Part shown: piece after piece, positions 1 to 8,467 of the stretch
Position numbering within the stretch: position 1 is the first letter of the stretch
How the letters are laid out: the number at the start of each line of letters is the position of its first letter
Source: Alicyclobacillus fructus
GTDB lineage: Bacteria; Bacillota; Bacilli; Alicyclobacillales; Alicyclobacillaceae
Assembly: GCF_017329605.1 (NCBI RefSeq)
Contig: NZ_JAFMTY010000002.1
Span: 104,751-168,750 of the forward strand
DNA: 64,000 nucleotides
Direction of reading: 5' to 3'
Translations under genes and position numbers: made by a program
The notes under the pieces: model-generated
Database searches by the model: none
Seen by the model: the letters and a program-made list of their open reading frames with translations, nothing else
What the model was told of the DNA's origin: nothing

Positions 1-183
1 CGGATCGACTGGACCATGAAGACCCGTTACGAGCGCGTGCCGCAGACCCTGCCCCAGGGCTTTCATCCCGGCGGCTGGCCCGCTCCTGAGCCGGGGAACA
101 GCACGGGCAACAGCCTGAGCGGCGAGAATGACGCGAACACCGCGAACGGATCGGCGGGCGGAACGCTTGAGAATGGCACCTGA
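1..183 (+). CDS. C-terminal fragment of a protein of unknown function
   Basis: An open frame enters at base 1 and ends at TGA 181-183, so only the last 60 residues are visible. The tail starts with a Trp/Arg/Tyr-containing stretch (RIDWTMKTRYERVP), then a Pro/Gly turn region, then an Asn/Ser/Gly/Thr-rich low-complexity end typical of a flexible C-terminus. No family is recognisable. The next gene follows within 30 bases on the same strand, so the two may be cotranscribed. Confidence 0.5.
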   Translation, partial: RIDWTMKTRYERVPQTLPQGFHPGGWPAPEPGNSTGNSLSGENDANTANGSAGGTLENGT

Positions 184-209
184 TTCCATTGTGGGAAGAG
201 GGCGAGAAC

Positions 210-482
210 ATGGAACTGGTTCGCGTGGAACGCGGCGTTGAGCTGCGGAACGAGGCCGGTGAGCGAATCGGCTACATTTCATGTACGGATCGGGGCGATG
301 GGGTTTGGACCATCGATCACACGGTGGTCGATCCGGCGTATCAGGGGCAGGGGCTCGCCGCCCAACTCGTGGACGAACTGGTGGCGATGGCCCGGGAACG
401 GGGCGTGAAGCTTGTGCCCGTGTGCTCGTACGCCGTCCTTCGCTTCCGGCGCAGGCCGGACTATGCGGATGTCCAGGCCTGA
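210..482 (+). CDS. Small GNAT-family acetyltransferase (COG2388/YjdJ type)
   Basis: A 90-residue protein of the minimal GNAT class. The acetyl-CoA binding loop is visible as VVDPAYQGQGLAAQLVDEL (about residues 41-59), matching the Q/RxxGxG/A signature. It is followed by ARERGVKLVPVCSYA and PDYADV, both characteristic of this short predicted-acetyltransferase family. The substrate is unknown for the family. I prefer ATG 210, which has GAGGGCGAG upstream; a TTG at 189 is in frame but lacks a spaced Shine-Dalgarno. The gene faces galK convergently and ends just before a strong hairpin. Confidence 0.8.
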   Translation: MELVRVERGVELRNEAGERIGYISCTDRGDGVWTIDHTVVDPAYQGQGLAAQLVDELVAMARERGVKLVPVCSYAVLRFRRRPDYADVQA

Positions 483-495
483 CGTGCGGTGGCGG

Positions 496-540
496 CGATG
501 GCGCTCCCCCTCCAGGTGCGCGGGAGGGGGAGCGCCATCG
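496..540. terminator. Bidirectional hairpin between GNAT gene and galK
   Basis: A perfect 18-bp inverted repeat (arms 496-513 and 523-540) encloses a 9-nt loop. It sits between the stop codons of convergent genes, so it can end both transcripts. There is no T-run on either side, so it may act as a 3' RNA-stabilising or weak intrinsic terminator. Confidence 0.7.
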
Positions 541-541
541 C

Positions 542-1759
542 TCAACGCGCAAGCGCATCGAGCGCAGGAAGCGCATGCACGCCGTCGCCGATGTCGGTCA
601 CATAGAACGAAGGTGTGCGCCCGGTCGCCTTCCTGTAGGCCGTTTCCACGTGCCGCGTGAAGGATTCGACGGCGTCCTCCCGCACCAGGCTCACGGTGCA
701 TCCGCCGAATCCGGCGCCCGTCATGCGCGATCCGATGCAGCCCTCGGCCTCCCACGCCGCTTCCACCAAAGCGTCGAGCGCTTCTCCGGTCACCTCATAG
801 TCGTCGCGAAGCGATCGGTGCGACGCGTTCATCAGTTCTCCGAACGCCTCAATTTGCCCGTTTTCCAACAGCCGCGCCGCCTCCCGGGCTCGATGGCTTT
901 CCATGACGACGTGGCGCGCCCGACGGACGATCACGTCCGCATCCATTCCGCGCCCGCCCTCGGCGCGAAGCCACGGTTCGATCTCCGGCCACGCGCTCGG
1001 GTCGATCTCGGCGAGGGCCTGGATCTCGGGGAACCGGCGCTTCACAATGGCGAGCGCCGCTTCGCACTCCGCGCGCCGCTCGTTGTATTTCGATCCCGCG
1101 AGCTTCCGCGGCACGTTGCTGTTGGCGATGACCAGCCGGTAACCGTCCGCGTGCACAGGCACCAACTGATACGCGAGGGTGAGGCAGTTGAGCGAAAGCG
1201 CCATGTCCTTTCGCCCCATGGCGATGGAAAACTGGTCCATGACGCCGCAGTTGACGCCCACGAATTCGTTTTCCGCCTGCTGTGCGATCACGGCCAGCGC
1301 TTCGAGATCGAGATGGGCCCCCGTGAGATCGTTGATGGCGAAGGCCGTCACCACTTCGACCGACGCGCTCGAGGACAGGCCGGCGCCCACGGGGAGATTG
1401 CCGAAGAAGAACAGATCCATGCCGGGCGCGTCCACGCCGCGGCGGTGCAGCACGTCGATCACGCCGAGCGGGTAGTTGGCGAAATCTTGCTCAGGGCGAA
1501 ATTGCACGTCGTCCGCGCTCACTTCCACGACGCGATCGGAAAAGGTCGTCGCGAAGCGAAACCGGCGATCGGGGCGCGGACGGACGACGAGCCACGTACC
1601 CATGGTGAGGGCTGCGGGCAAGACGTACCCGCCGTTGTAGTCGGTGTGTTCGCCGATGAGGTTGACTCGGCCCGGCGCGAAGTAGGCGCGCAGTTCGCTC
1701 GTGTCGCCGGGGGAAAACGCGAGAATACGGTCCATGAGATCAGGCCAGTGGATCGACAT
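542..1759 (-). CDS. galK: Galactokinase
   Basis: A 405-residue GHMP-family kinase that phosphorylates galactose to galactose-1-phosphate, the first Leloir step. The galactokinase signature GRVNLIGEHTDYNGGYVLP lies near residues 29-47. The ATP-binding loop PVGAGLSSSASVEV is near residue 125, and the C-terminal GHMP motif GSRMTGAGFGGCTVSL is near residue 340. Length is normal (about 390-400). The start overlaps the end of galT by 20 bp, and AAAGGAAGCG precedes the ATG, so the two are cotranscribed and probably coupled. No galE is present in the window, so UDP-galactose 4-epimerase must be encoded elsewhere. Confidence 0.95.
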   Translation of the reverse strand: MSIHWPDLMDRILAFSPGDTSELRAYFAPGRVNLIGEHTDYNGGYVLPAALTMGTWLVVRPRPDRRFRFATTFSDRVVEVSADDVQFRPEQDFANYPLGVIDVLHRRGVDAPGMDLFFFGNLPVGAGLSSSASVEVVTAFAINDLTGAHLDLEALAVIAQQAENEFVGVNCGVMDQFSIAMGRKDMALSLNCLTLAYQLVPVHADGYRLVIANSNVPRKLAGSKYNERRAECEAALAIVKRRFPEIQALAEIDPSAWPEIEPWLRAEGGRGMDADVIVRRARHVVMESHRAREAARLLENGQIEAFGELMNASHRSLRDDYEVTGEALDALVEAAWEAEGCIGSRMTGAGFGGCTVSLVREDAVESFTRHVETAYRKATGRTPSFYVTDIGDGVHALPALDALAR

Positions 1760-2729
1760 GTCGGTTCGCTTCCTTTCGCTTCTGAATCGCTTCCCTCAAT
1801 TGCGGCGCGGTCGTCTCCACGGCCATCGGATTGCACGGCGCCCACGCGCCCGTTTCCGACGACGCGAGGTACTTGAGCCGCGTGGCGGTCTGGAGAGGCG
1901 GGTAAAACTCGATGTGAAAGTGAAAATCGACACGTTGCGCCTGATTCACCGGGCTTTGGTGCAGCACCATCATGTACGGAAACTCGCGGTCGAACAGCGC
2001 ATCCATGCCGCTCGTCACGCGTTTCAGGATGCGGGCGAGATCGGTCCGCTCGTCGTCGGTGAATTCCAGCAGGCTGCCGACGTGACGCTTGGACGAGATA
2101 AATGCGCCGTACGGGTAGTCCGTAAAAAACGGAATGTAGGCGTAAAAGTGCTCGGTTTCTTCCAACATGCGCTTCTCAAACGCGACCTCTTCGCGGTTGA
2201 TATCGCACATGAGGCAGCTTCCGGTCTTTTCACGGTGCTCCGCAAACGATTCGATCTCGACCCTGAGTTTCTGCGGCACGTACGGGTAAGCGTAGATCTG
2301 CCCGTGCGGATGGGGCATCGTCACGCCCACCTCAGGGCCGCGGTTCTCGAAGATCAGCACGTACTGATGACGTGGATTCGAGGCCAGATCGCGAAAACGG
2401 TCCGTCCACAGGTCGACCAGCTTGCGGATGTGCGCCACCGGCAGTTCAGGCAGCGTCGTGGTGTGCTCCTTTGAGTATAGAATGACTTCGCATTTTCCGT
2501 AAGCGGGTTCGACGCGGTAAAGTCCCGTCGCCACGTCGTCCGGTTCGGGCGGATGGGGAGACAGCGCTGGAAAGTCGTTGTCATACGCCAGGACGTCGTA
2601 GTCATCCGGCACTTTGCCCGAGCCCGGGCAAAACGGGCAGTTGTCCTTGGGCAGATTCGGCCGCTTGTGGCGGTTTGAAGCGACCATGGTCCAGTCGCGC
2701 AGAAGCGGGTTATATCGCAGTTCGGTCAT
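1740..2729 (-). CDS. galT: Galactose-1-phosphate uridylyltransferase
   Basis: A 329-residue HIT-superfamily enzyme that exchanges UMP between UDP-glucose and galactose-1-phosphate. The active-site motif PHPHGQIYAYPYVP with the nucleotidylated His lies near residues 155-168. The N-terminal CPFC near residues 32-35 and the CLMC pair near residue 189 are plausible zinc ligands, as in the type 1 family. The ATG at 2729 overlaps the stop of the upstream DeoR gene by 4 bp, preceded by GAGGTGATG. This is the middle gene of a regulator-galT-galK operon. Confidence 0.95.
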   Translation of the reverse strand: MTELRYNPLLRDWTMVASNRHKRPNLPKDNCPFCPGSGKVPDDYDVLAYDNDFPALSPHPPEPDDVATGLYRVEPAYGKCEVILYSKEHTTTLPELPVAHIRKLVDLWTDRFRDLASNPRHQYVLIFENRGPEVGVTMPHPHGQIYAYPYVPQKLRVEIESFAEHREKTGSCLMCDINREEVAFEKRMLEETEHFYAYIPFFTDYPYGAFISSKRHVGSLLEFTDDERTDLARILKRVTSGMDALFDREFPYMMVLHQSPVNQAQRVDFHFHIEFYPPLQTATRLKYLASSETGAWAPCNPMAVETTAPQLREAIQKRKEANRHVDPLA

Positions 2730-3535
2730 CTGTCATCACCTCGTGTGGAGGATTCGGCCGGAGTGGCGCCGGCGACGACGAGATCGACTTCGTGCTCGGC
2801 AAGGGCGGCCGCCTCGGCTTCGCCCGGCTGGCGGTCCGTGATGAGGGCGTCGATCTCGCCAAGCTTCGCGAAACGGATGAGCGATTCCACGCCCCACTTG
2901 GTGTGATCGGCAAGCACCACGATCCTCGCCGCGCGCTCCATCATCGCGCGGTTCACAGCCGCCTCGAGCACATTGGGCGTCGAGAGGCCGTGATCGACGT
3001 GAATTCCGCTCGCGCCGAGGAACAGGATGTCCGCGCGGAATTGGCGGATCATCTGCTCTGCCACAGGGCCCACCAGTGCGTCGCTCGGCGTTCGGAACTG
3101 GCCGCCCGTGAGAAAGATGTCGCGGTAGCCGTTTTTGCTGAGCTCCGTTGCGACGTTCACGGAATTGGTCAGGAACGTGAGATTTTGAAAGCCAGCGATA
3201 TGCTGGGCCAGCACCCACGTGGTCGTGCCCGCGGCGATGGCGATGGTCATGCCGGATTCAATCTGCTGGAGCGCGGCTTTGGCGATGGCCATCTTCTCCG
3301 GGATCTGGAGGATGCGTTTGTCGGTGTATGGCAATTCGCGTGCGGCGCGCGCCACCTGTCCGCCGCCAAACGCGGTCTCCACCAGTCCCTGCGCCTCGAG
3401 CGCTTTCATGTCGCGCCGCACGGTGATTTCCGAGACGCCGAGCCGCTCCGCCAACTGGCGGTAGGAGGCGAAACCGTGTTGGGCGAGCAGTTCCAAGAGC
3501 ACGCGCTGGCGTTCCTTTGGGTACACCGTTCTCAC
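2726..3535 (-). CDS. DeoR/GlpR-family transcriptional regulator of the gal operon
   Basis: A 269-residue repressor-type protein. The N-terminal winged helix carries the DeoR signature (YRQLAERLGVSEITVRRDMK, about residues 21-40). It is followed by a sugar-phosphate-sensing ISOCOT/DeoRC domain with AIAAGTTTWVLA and GGQFRTPSDALVGP. The GTG start at 3535 has AGGGAGG upstream. It is the first gene of the operon with galT and galK, so it probably senses a galactose-derived phosphate and controls its own operon; this role is inferred from position. Confidence 0.85.
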   Translation of the reverse strand: MRTVYPKERQRVLLELLAQHGFASYRQLAERLGVSEITVRRDMKALEAQGLVETAFGGGQVARAARELPYTDKRILQIPEKMAIAKAALQQIESGMTIAIAAGTTTWVLAQHIAGFQNLTFLTNSVNVATELSKNGYRDIFLTGGQFRTPSDALVGPVAEQMIRQFRADILFLGASGIHVDHGLSTPNVLEAAVNRAMMERAARIVVLADHTKWGVESLIRFAKLGEIDALITDRQPGEAEAAALAEHEVDLVVAGATPAESSTRGDDR

Positions 3536-3702
3536 CTCGGCCTCCCTTGATCAAGTTTTATCATAACATAGTCTCTTTCTTTTCATCATATGATATTTCG
3601 TGACGAAGCGGCGCAGCGTTCCATCCCTGAGGCACATATTCCTGCGTTTCCTGCGCAACCTACGGATGACGACACCATTCTCTCTCCGTAGGAGGTCGAG
3701 CG
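3536..3702. promoter_or_regulatory. Divergent promoter region between deoR-galTK and cotF-like gene
   Basis: A 167-bp AT-rich spacer between divergent genes. For the minus-strand operon a TATGAT-like -10 is readable around 3560-3565. On the plus strand CATATGATA (3587-3595) fits the -10 pattern CATANNNTA of sporulation sigma-K, which would suit a coat gene. I cannot see a well-spaced -35, so both assignments are weak. Confidence 0.3.
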
Positions 3703-4374
3703 ATGCAGCAACAGCCGAACATGCCCCACATGCAGGGCAACATGATGGCGAACGCCCAGGCGGGATCGCAGGCGCAAGGACAGAATGCGCCCAATGCGCC
3801 GTTTGGCGCGCACGAGATCATCGGGATGAACGAGGTGCTGCAGGCGACGTCCGCGAACGCCGAGGTGCTGAACTTCCTGGCGCATCACGCCCAGGATCCG
3901 CAGGTTCGCCAGATGCTCGAGCGTCAGGCGCAGGCCATGGAACAGCACTACGTGGAAGGCGTGCGCGTCCTGCAGACCAACAGCTCGATGAGCGGACAGG
4001 GGTATCAGATCGCGATGCACGCGCAGCCGAAACTCGGGCTTCGCCACCCGACCTATCCCGCGCCGAATCTGCAGGCGCAGGCCCCGTCCGATCGCGCCAT
4101 CTGCGCCGTCGCGCTCAACCTGCACAAATTCGGCGCCATGATGTGCACCATGTTCGCGCTCGAGTGCGCCAACCCGCAATTCCGCACGTTCCTCATGACG
4201 AGCGCCGGGCTGTGTGACCGCATGGCGTACGATCTGTTCGCCTACATGAATCAAAAAGGGGACTACCAGGTCGCCACGCTGCAGAAGAACACCACGCAGA
4301 CGATGATCGACTCGTACCAGATGCCCGGAGGGATGCCGCAGCCCGGCATGCCGCAGGCGCCGAACGTTCAATGA
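3703..4374 (+). CDS. CotF-like spore coat protein
   Basis: A 223-residue protein with a Gln/Met/Asn-rich head, a helical coat-F type core (residues ~35-200) and a Pro/Met/Gly/Gln-rich tail. The core contains EVLQATSANAEVLNFLAHH and two ferritin-like helical stretches (CAVALNLHKFGAMMCTMF; SAGLCDRMAYDLFAYMNQKG) typical of the CotF family found in the coat or exosporium of endospore formers. TAGGAGGTCG gives an excellent ribosome site. It is monocistronic, closed by a hairpin, and probably expressed late in sporulation (inference). Confidence 0.75.
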   Translation: MQQQPNMPHMQGNMMANAQAGSQAQGQNAPNAPFGAHEIIGMNEVLQATSANAEVLNFLAHHAQDPQVRQMLERQAQAMEQHYVEGVRVLQTNSSMSGQGYQIAMHAQPKLGLRHPTYPAPNLQAQAPSDRAICAVALNLHKFGAMMCTMFALECANPQFRTFLMTSAGLCDRMAYDLFAYMNQKGDYQVATLQKNTTQTMIDSYQMPGGMPQPGMPQAPNVQ

Positions 4375-4378
4375 GGCA

Positions 4379-4399
4379 GGCGGCCCGATGTGGGCCGCC
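4379..4399 (+). terminator. Hairpin terminator after cotF-like gene
   Basis: An 8-bp perfect GC stem (4379-4386 with 4392-4399) and 5-nt loop directly follow the coat gene stop. It is followed by CACTTTC rather than a clean T-run. Confidence 0.65.
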
Positions 4400-4488
4400 C
4401 ACTTTCAATCATGATTCGAGAATCCGCGCGTATGCTGGTCTTTGGAGACTTTCCACCTTCCAATCTCAAGCGCAAGGAGTCGATTGCG

Positions 4489-4827
4489 ATGCTGACCTTG
4501 GCGGACCAGATGGTGGCGTACTGCTTTGGCAGACCGGACATCCTGGAGCGCGCGCACAATCACTTCGAGCGGACCATCGACGAATTGCTGAGCGAAGGGG
4601 AAGTCGTCTGGGCGCGGGAGCCCGTGGCGGGCGTCATTGCCTGCGACGGGCGCTGGTACGCATGGTTTCGACACGTCCGGGACAATGGCCAGGTCGAGGG
4701 AAAGCTGTTTGCCTGTGCGGATGAGATGCAGGTCCTGGCGCACGTGATGGAGGAGATCCCTTGGCTTGAGCCGGAGTGCCGCATCAAACTGTTGCGCGCA
4801 TTGCGCGCGGCCCAACCAAGCGCCTGA
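4489..4827 (+). CDS. Hypothetical protein, 112 aa
   Basis: I do not recognise the family. The frame opens at 4390, but ATG 4489 has an ideal AAGGAG ten bases upstream, and the codons before it read through the previous terminator, so 4489 is the start. The product is soluble, acidic and helical, with a Trp/Tyr-rich centre (DGRWYAWFRHVRD) and a final helix EPECRIKLLRALRAAQ. A canonical terminator follows, so it is probably a single-gene unit. Confidence 0.65.
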   Translation: MLTLADQMVAYCFGRPDILERAHNHFERTIDELLSEGEVVWAREPVAGVIACDGRWYAWFRHVRDNGQVEGKLFACADEMQVLAHVMEEIPWLEPECRIKLLRALRAAQPSA

Positions 4828-4853
4828 TGGCGCCGCGGCCCATATCGTCGACG

Positions 4854-4876
4854 AGCCCTGACCTCAGGGCTTTTTT
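4854..4876 (+). terminator. Rho-independent terminator
   Basis: Stem AGCCCTGA/TCAGGGCT (4854-4861 with 4864-4871), 2-nt loop, then six Ts (4871-4876). This is a textbook intrinsic terminator for the preceding 112-residue gene. Confidence 0.9.
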
Positions 4877-4986
4877 CATCGCCAAAAAATCGCAGGCCCG
4901 ATGGCTTTATCTGTCGAACAGAATCCGATAGGATCGAACCATGTAGAAACCGAGGCAAGACCTCGGGTCATTGCGAGGGGAAGCTT

Positions 4987-6198
4987 GTGAAGACGCTGAA
5001 GGGAATGGACGCGCTCGAGGTCGCCGCCCGATACGGCATCACGCTCTATGATACATATTACGGAAACGAAGTGACGGTTCAGGAGGCCCGCGAGTTCATC
5101 GAGGCCAAGCGGGATCCGGACAGCTTCATCCTCAAGGACTGGCCTGACACCGAGGAAGAAGCCGAAGACGTGCTCCTCATGCACATCTACCAGGCGCTGC
5201 GCGACAAGAAGCAGGCGCATGGCCGGGTCGATCTCGTCATCGAGGACACCGAAGGCCCTGTCATCAACGTGGCGGCGGCCGAACTGGCGGCGTTGCGCCT
5301 CGGCAATCGCCGCATGCTCGAGGTGGACGATCGCGACGACGGCGTCTACTACCACATCCCGCGGACCGCGCGCCTGACGGACGAGTTTCTGCAAAAACTC
5401 GGCCAGTTCGTCTGCGAGGAGTGCCGCCATTTCGATCTCGCCGGTCCGTATCACGAGGCGTGCCTGTACGCGCTGGTGAATGCCGTCCGGCGCGGCGAGT
5501 TTGCGCTCGAGGACGTGGTGGAAGAGCGGCCTGCGGATGGAAGTCCGCTCGGAAAACTGTTCGGTTCGAACTTTGGCACGTGGTCGCGGCGCGTCTCGGA
5601 GACGAAGTCGCGGCTGCAACAGGCGTGGAAAAAGCGCCGCCGCGCCGTGCTGTCCCGCATCGAGGATCAGCGCGGCGACAAGGCGGGAGACCAGGCGGGA
5701 GACGGAAAGGCTCAGGCGTCTGCGCAGGACTGGGCCACTGCCACGCTGCATCGGACGCTCGCCGGGCTTCAGCGGACGCGATTGGCGGCGAAGGCGCAGG
5801 AGGAGGGCGCTCCGGCCGCCCATCCGGCCGGGCCGCAGGTTGCGCAGACCGGCGCGGACGAGATTGTCGATGCGGTCAACGACTCGGTGGATCGCGCCGC
5901 GGGCCGAGAGCGCATCACGAAGCGTGCGCTCATTCGGTACCTCGAGCAGGTCGAGATCGTCGACGAGACCGGTGAAGAGGCGCGCGAATTGGCCGATCTC
6001 CGCCAGCGCTGCATCGAACTCGAGGCGCTCTTGGACTCCGCCAACACGCGCTACGATCGCGTCCGAGCCGAAAAGGACCACTGGAAGCGCCAGTACGAAG
6101 CGCTGAAGAAGGACATGGACACCGTGCTCCAGGCCCTCCAAATCGCGCGCAGACACGCGGGCGACGAAGCCGCGCCCACGGAGCAAGGCGAGCCGTGA
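4987..6198 (+). CDS. Hypothetical protein with C-terminal coiled coil, 403 aa
   Basis: No family is recognised. The N-terminal third is acidic and starts with a helix that may be a small recognition domain (MDALEVAARYGITLYDTYYGNEVTVQEA broken by turns). The middle (residues ~195-300) is Arg/Lys/Ala/Gln-rich and low in hydrophobics, so likely disordered. Residues ~335-390 form heptads (LADLRQRCIELEALLDSAN, then EKDHWKRQYEALKKDMD) typical of a coiled coil. There are no membrane segments or signal peptide. The GTG start has GAGGGGAAG upstream. A structural, sporulation or cell-division role is possible but unsupported. Confidence 0.7.
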   Translation: MKTLKGMDALEVAARYGITLYDTYYGNEVTVQEAREFIEAKRDPDSFILKDWPDTEEEAEDVLLMHIYQALRDKKQAHGRVDLVIEDTEGPVINVAAAELAALRLGNRRMLEVDDRDDGVYYHIPRTARLTDEFLQKLGQFVCEECRHFDLAGPYHEACLYALVNAVRRGEFALEDVVEERPADGSPLGKLFGSNFGTWSRRVSETKSRLQQAWKKRRRAVLSRIEDQRGDKAGDQAGDGKAQASAQDWATATLHRTLAGLQRTRLAAKAQEEGAPAAHPAGPQVAQTGADEIVDAVNDSVDRAAGRERITKRALIRYLEQVEIVDETGEEARELADLRQRCIELEALLDSANTRYDRVRAEKDHWKRQYEALKKDMDTVLQALQIARRHAGDEAAPTEQGEP

Positions 6199-6223
6199 CC
6201 AGCTGGCGGTCAGGCCGCGGGCG

Positions 6224-7447
6224 TCACGGAGACGGCGTGTGGGTCGCCTGCTCGCTTCGCGGCAGGAGGCCCGGTCGGCGCATGAGGGCGTATGCCCCCG
6301 CCGTCACACCGGCGAGGAGGGCGCCCGTCACCCAGAAGACCCCGTGAATGCTGATCGCGTCCGCGATGGCGCCGCCGACGAGCGGCCCGACGGTGTTGCC
6401 GATCTGGTTGGCCGTCTGATTGAGCCCGAAAGCCCGGCCGCGGAACGAGGCTTCCGTCGAGCGGACGATGAGTCCGTTGATGGCCGGGTACACCGCGCAG
6501 AAAAAGGCGCCATAGACGAAGCGGACCACCGCAAAGGCAATCACGTTGTGGAACGGGATCTGCATGAACGTCCAGACGGCGCCACCCGCCAGTCCGACGG
6601 TGAGCACCCGCGCGAAGCCGATGCGGTCGGCGTACTTGCCCCAGATCGGCGCGAAGACCACGCTCGCGATCCCGGCCAGCGAAAACACGAGACCCGCGAG
6701 AAAGGAAGCGTTTTTGGCGCTCGCGGACGGATCGAGCTCGGCGATGTACAGTGTCAACACCGGCTCGATGGTCATGATGGAGAACGACACGACCATGTTC
6801 AGCGCGAGCGCGGTGAGGAGGGGCTTGTTGTGAAGGGCCCCGCCGATGGCGCTTCGCACAGAAGGCCGGGACGCGGCGCGCTTCTTGTTCACCTCGCGCA
6901 CGAAGGCGAGGGCCAGGAGGGTCGAGATGAGCACAAGCGCGGAAGCGCTGCCAAATGCCACGCGGTTGCCGAACAGCCGCGCGATGGATCCGCCCAGGAG
7001 CGGTCCGACGATCCCGCCCGCGGAACTGGCCGCGGACAGGGTCGACAGCGCATAACCCACCTTGTCCTCAGGCGTATTGCTCCCCACGAGGGCCACGGAC
7101 CCCGGGATGTAACCGGACAGCAACCCCTGCAGCGTGCGAAGAATCAGGAGTTCCCATGGATGATGCACAAAGGCCGTCAGGCCGTAGATCACAAACAGCA
7201 CAAAGCCCGCCCGGACGATCATCGGCTTCTGACCGTATCGATCGCCGAGCGAGCCCCAATAGGGCGCCGCGATGGCGCCGGCGACAAACGCCGCGCTGTA
7301 CAGTGCGCCGGACCAGATGTCGGTGTGCTCGTGCACGCCGATGTTGAGCAAAAACAGGGGGAGAAACGGGATGACCATGGAGTAGCTCGCGGACGTGAGC
7401 AGCGTCCCCATCCACAGGACCAAGAGGTTTCGTTGCCAGATTTCCAT
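6224..7447 (-). CDS. MFS drug:H+ antiporter, MdtG-like
   Basis: A 407-residue, 12-segment major facilitator. Motif A is visible between TM2 and TM3 (GSLGDRYGQKPMI), and a partial repeat (GKYADRIGFARVL) lies between TM8 and TM9. The drug-antiporter style motif C region (SSAGGIVGPLLGG) is in TM5. The N-terminus NLLVLWMGTLLTSASYSMVIPFLPL closely follows enterobacterial MdtG. The likely role is proton-driven export of small toxic compounds; the substrate is unknown. It ends 26 bp from the stop of the opposing 403-residue gene. Confidence 0.85.
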   Translation of the reverse strand: MEIWQRNLLVLWMGTLLTSASYSMVIPFLPLFLLNIGVHEHTDIWSGALYSAAFVAGAIAAPYWGSLGDRYGQKPMIVRAGFVLFVIYGLTAFVHHPWELLILRTLQGLLSGYIPGSVALVGSNTPEDKVGYALSTLSAASSAGGIVGPLLGGSIARLFGNRVAFGSASALVLISTLLALAFVREVNKKRAASRPSVRSAIGGALHNKPLLTALALNMVVSFSIMTIEPVLTLYIAELDPSASAKNASFLAGLVFSLAGIASVVFAPIWGKYADRIGFARVLTVGLAGGAVWTFMQIPFHNVIAFAVVRFVYGAFFCAVYPAINGLIVRSTEASFRGRAFGLNQTANQIGNTVGPLVGGAIADAISIHGVFWVTGALLAGVTAGAYALMRRPGLLPRSEQATHTPSP

Positions 7448-7520
7448 CTGCCATCACCAACGTTTTTCTTTTTATCTTACCCCTCTTTCGACGACACGGG
7501 GCAAGGAATTTCAGTGTCGC

Positions 7521-7558
7521 GAAATGGTGTTCCCATTTCAGCCGCCAAGCGGTATGAT
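7521..7558 (+). promoter_or_regulatory. SigA-type promoter with overlapping inverted repeat
   Basis: TTCCCA (7530-7535), 17-bp spacer, TATGAT (7553-7558) form a plausible promoter for the SPFH gene. A perfect 7-bp inverted repeat (GAAATGG 7521-7527, CCATTTC 7533-7539) overlaps the -35, which is a typical repressor-operator arrangement. The region also serves the divergent MFS gene. Confidence 0.5.
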
Positions 7559-7623
7559 GGGTCTAACATCATTAGGAATTGAATTGAAAACGTTGGATGG
7601 AAATCTCCGAGGGAGGACGTCAG

Positions 7624-8454
7624 ATGCCGCAGATTCGCCAGGTGATCAGCACCTTGACCAACGACGGCAAGGAGATCATGGGTCCGGACGTATTGGTGTA
7701 CCACTATCCCGATAACAGCATTCTCAACGGGTCTCTGCTCACCGTGGAGTCCAACCACTTTGCGGTGCTGAAGTCCCGCGGCGCGATTCTCAACGTGTAC
7801 GAGACGGGTCAATACGTCATCCAGACGCCGGATCGGCCCATTATCGGCGCGTTCCAGCAGGCGTTTTTCGGCGGCCAGAGCCCGTGGCAATACGAGGTCA
7901 TTTACATCAATCGGGCGAAGCTGATTCTCGAGGTCACCGGCGTGGCGTATTCGAAAGAGATGGCGGAGATGGGCTATCACGTGAGCTGCTACGTCCATGT
8001 CGACACCAAGGAGGACGCCCTGAAACTGGTTCAGCACATGCCGATGTCCGGCCACTACGTGAGCATGAAGGAGGTCAATTGGTACGCCGGGCCGGTCATC
8101 GAACAGTCCATCAACAAGATTGTGCAATTGACGGAGTTAGAGCGGGTCAATGAACGGATGCCTGAAATTTTGGAACTGGTGAAAGATCATCTCCAGGAGT
8201 TTTTGGCCGTGTACGGGCTCACGTTGAACGACGTGAAGGCGCTCGTGTACCCGCGCGACGAGCGGATGAAGGAATTGATTGCCCTTCGGGCGTTTGGACT
8301 GTCCGAGCTCGACGCTGTGCGCTACTACACCGCCATGATCATGGCGCAAAAGGGCGTCGTGTCCGCGCCCAACATGGCCATCGGCGAGCCATTCTTCATT
8401 GGAAATCCGCAGGTGGCGGCCGATCGCATCACGCAGCTCGAAGGCAAGCGGTAA
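7624..8454 (+). CDS. SPFH/band-7-related protein (YdjI-like), 276 aa
   Basis: The sequence has the look of the SPFH 'virion core' family related to Bacillus YdjI. An early beta-rich segment contains SNHFAVLKSRGAILNVYETGQYVIQTPDRP, here split by turns. An oligomerising helical part contains NKIVQLTELERVNERMPEILELVK, and an alpha-helical C-terminus follows. Members act as membrane-associated scaffolds. It lacks an obvious transmembrane segment, so recruitment may need a partner. ATG 7624 is favoured by GGGAGGA at 7611-7617; an ATG at 7597 is in frame but lacks a good site. The next gene follows 13 bp later. Confidence 0.65.
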   Translation: MPQIRQVISTLTNDGKEIMGPDVLVYHYPDNSILNGSLLTVESNHFAVLKSRGAILNVYETGQYVIQTPDRPIIGAFQQAFFGGQSPWQYEVIYINRAKLILEVTGVAYSKEMAEMGYHVSCYVHVDTKEDALKLVQHMPMSGHYVSMKEVNWYAGPVIEQSINKIVQLTELERVNERMPEILELVKDHLQEFLAVYGLTLNDVKALVYPRDERMKELIALRAFGLSELDAVRYYTAMIMAQKGVVSAPNMAIGEPFFIGNPQVAADRITQLEGKR

Positions 8455-8467
8455 GGGGGCCTTGTCG

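Noticed and set aside
281..1876. A 531-codon plus-strand frame opposite galK
   Set aside because: Antisense shadow of galK and galT; His/Arg-rich translation with no fold signature, as is usual opposite GC-rich genes.
4876..6186. Long minus-strand frame opposite the coiled-coil gene
   Set aside because: The sense frame has a ribosome site and a sensible acidic/coiled-coil composition; the antisense product is repetitive and lacks a start signal.
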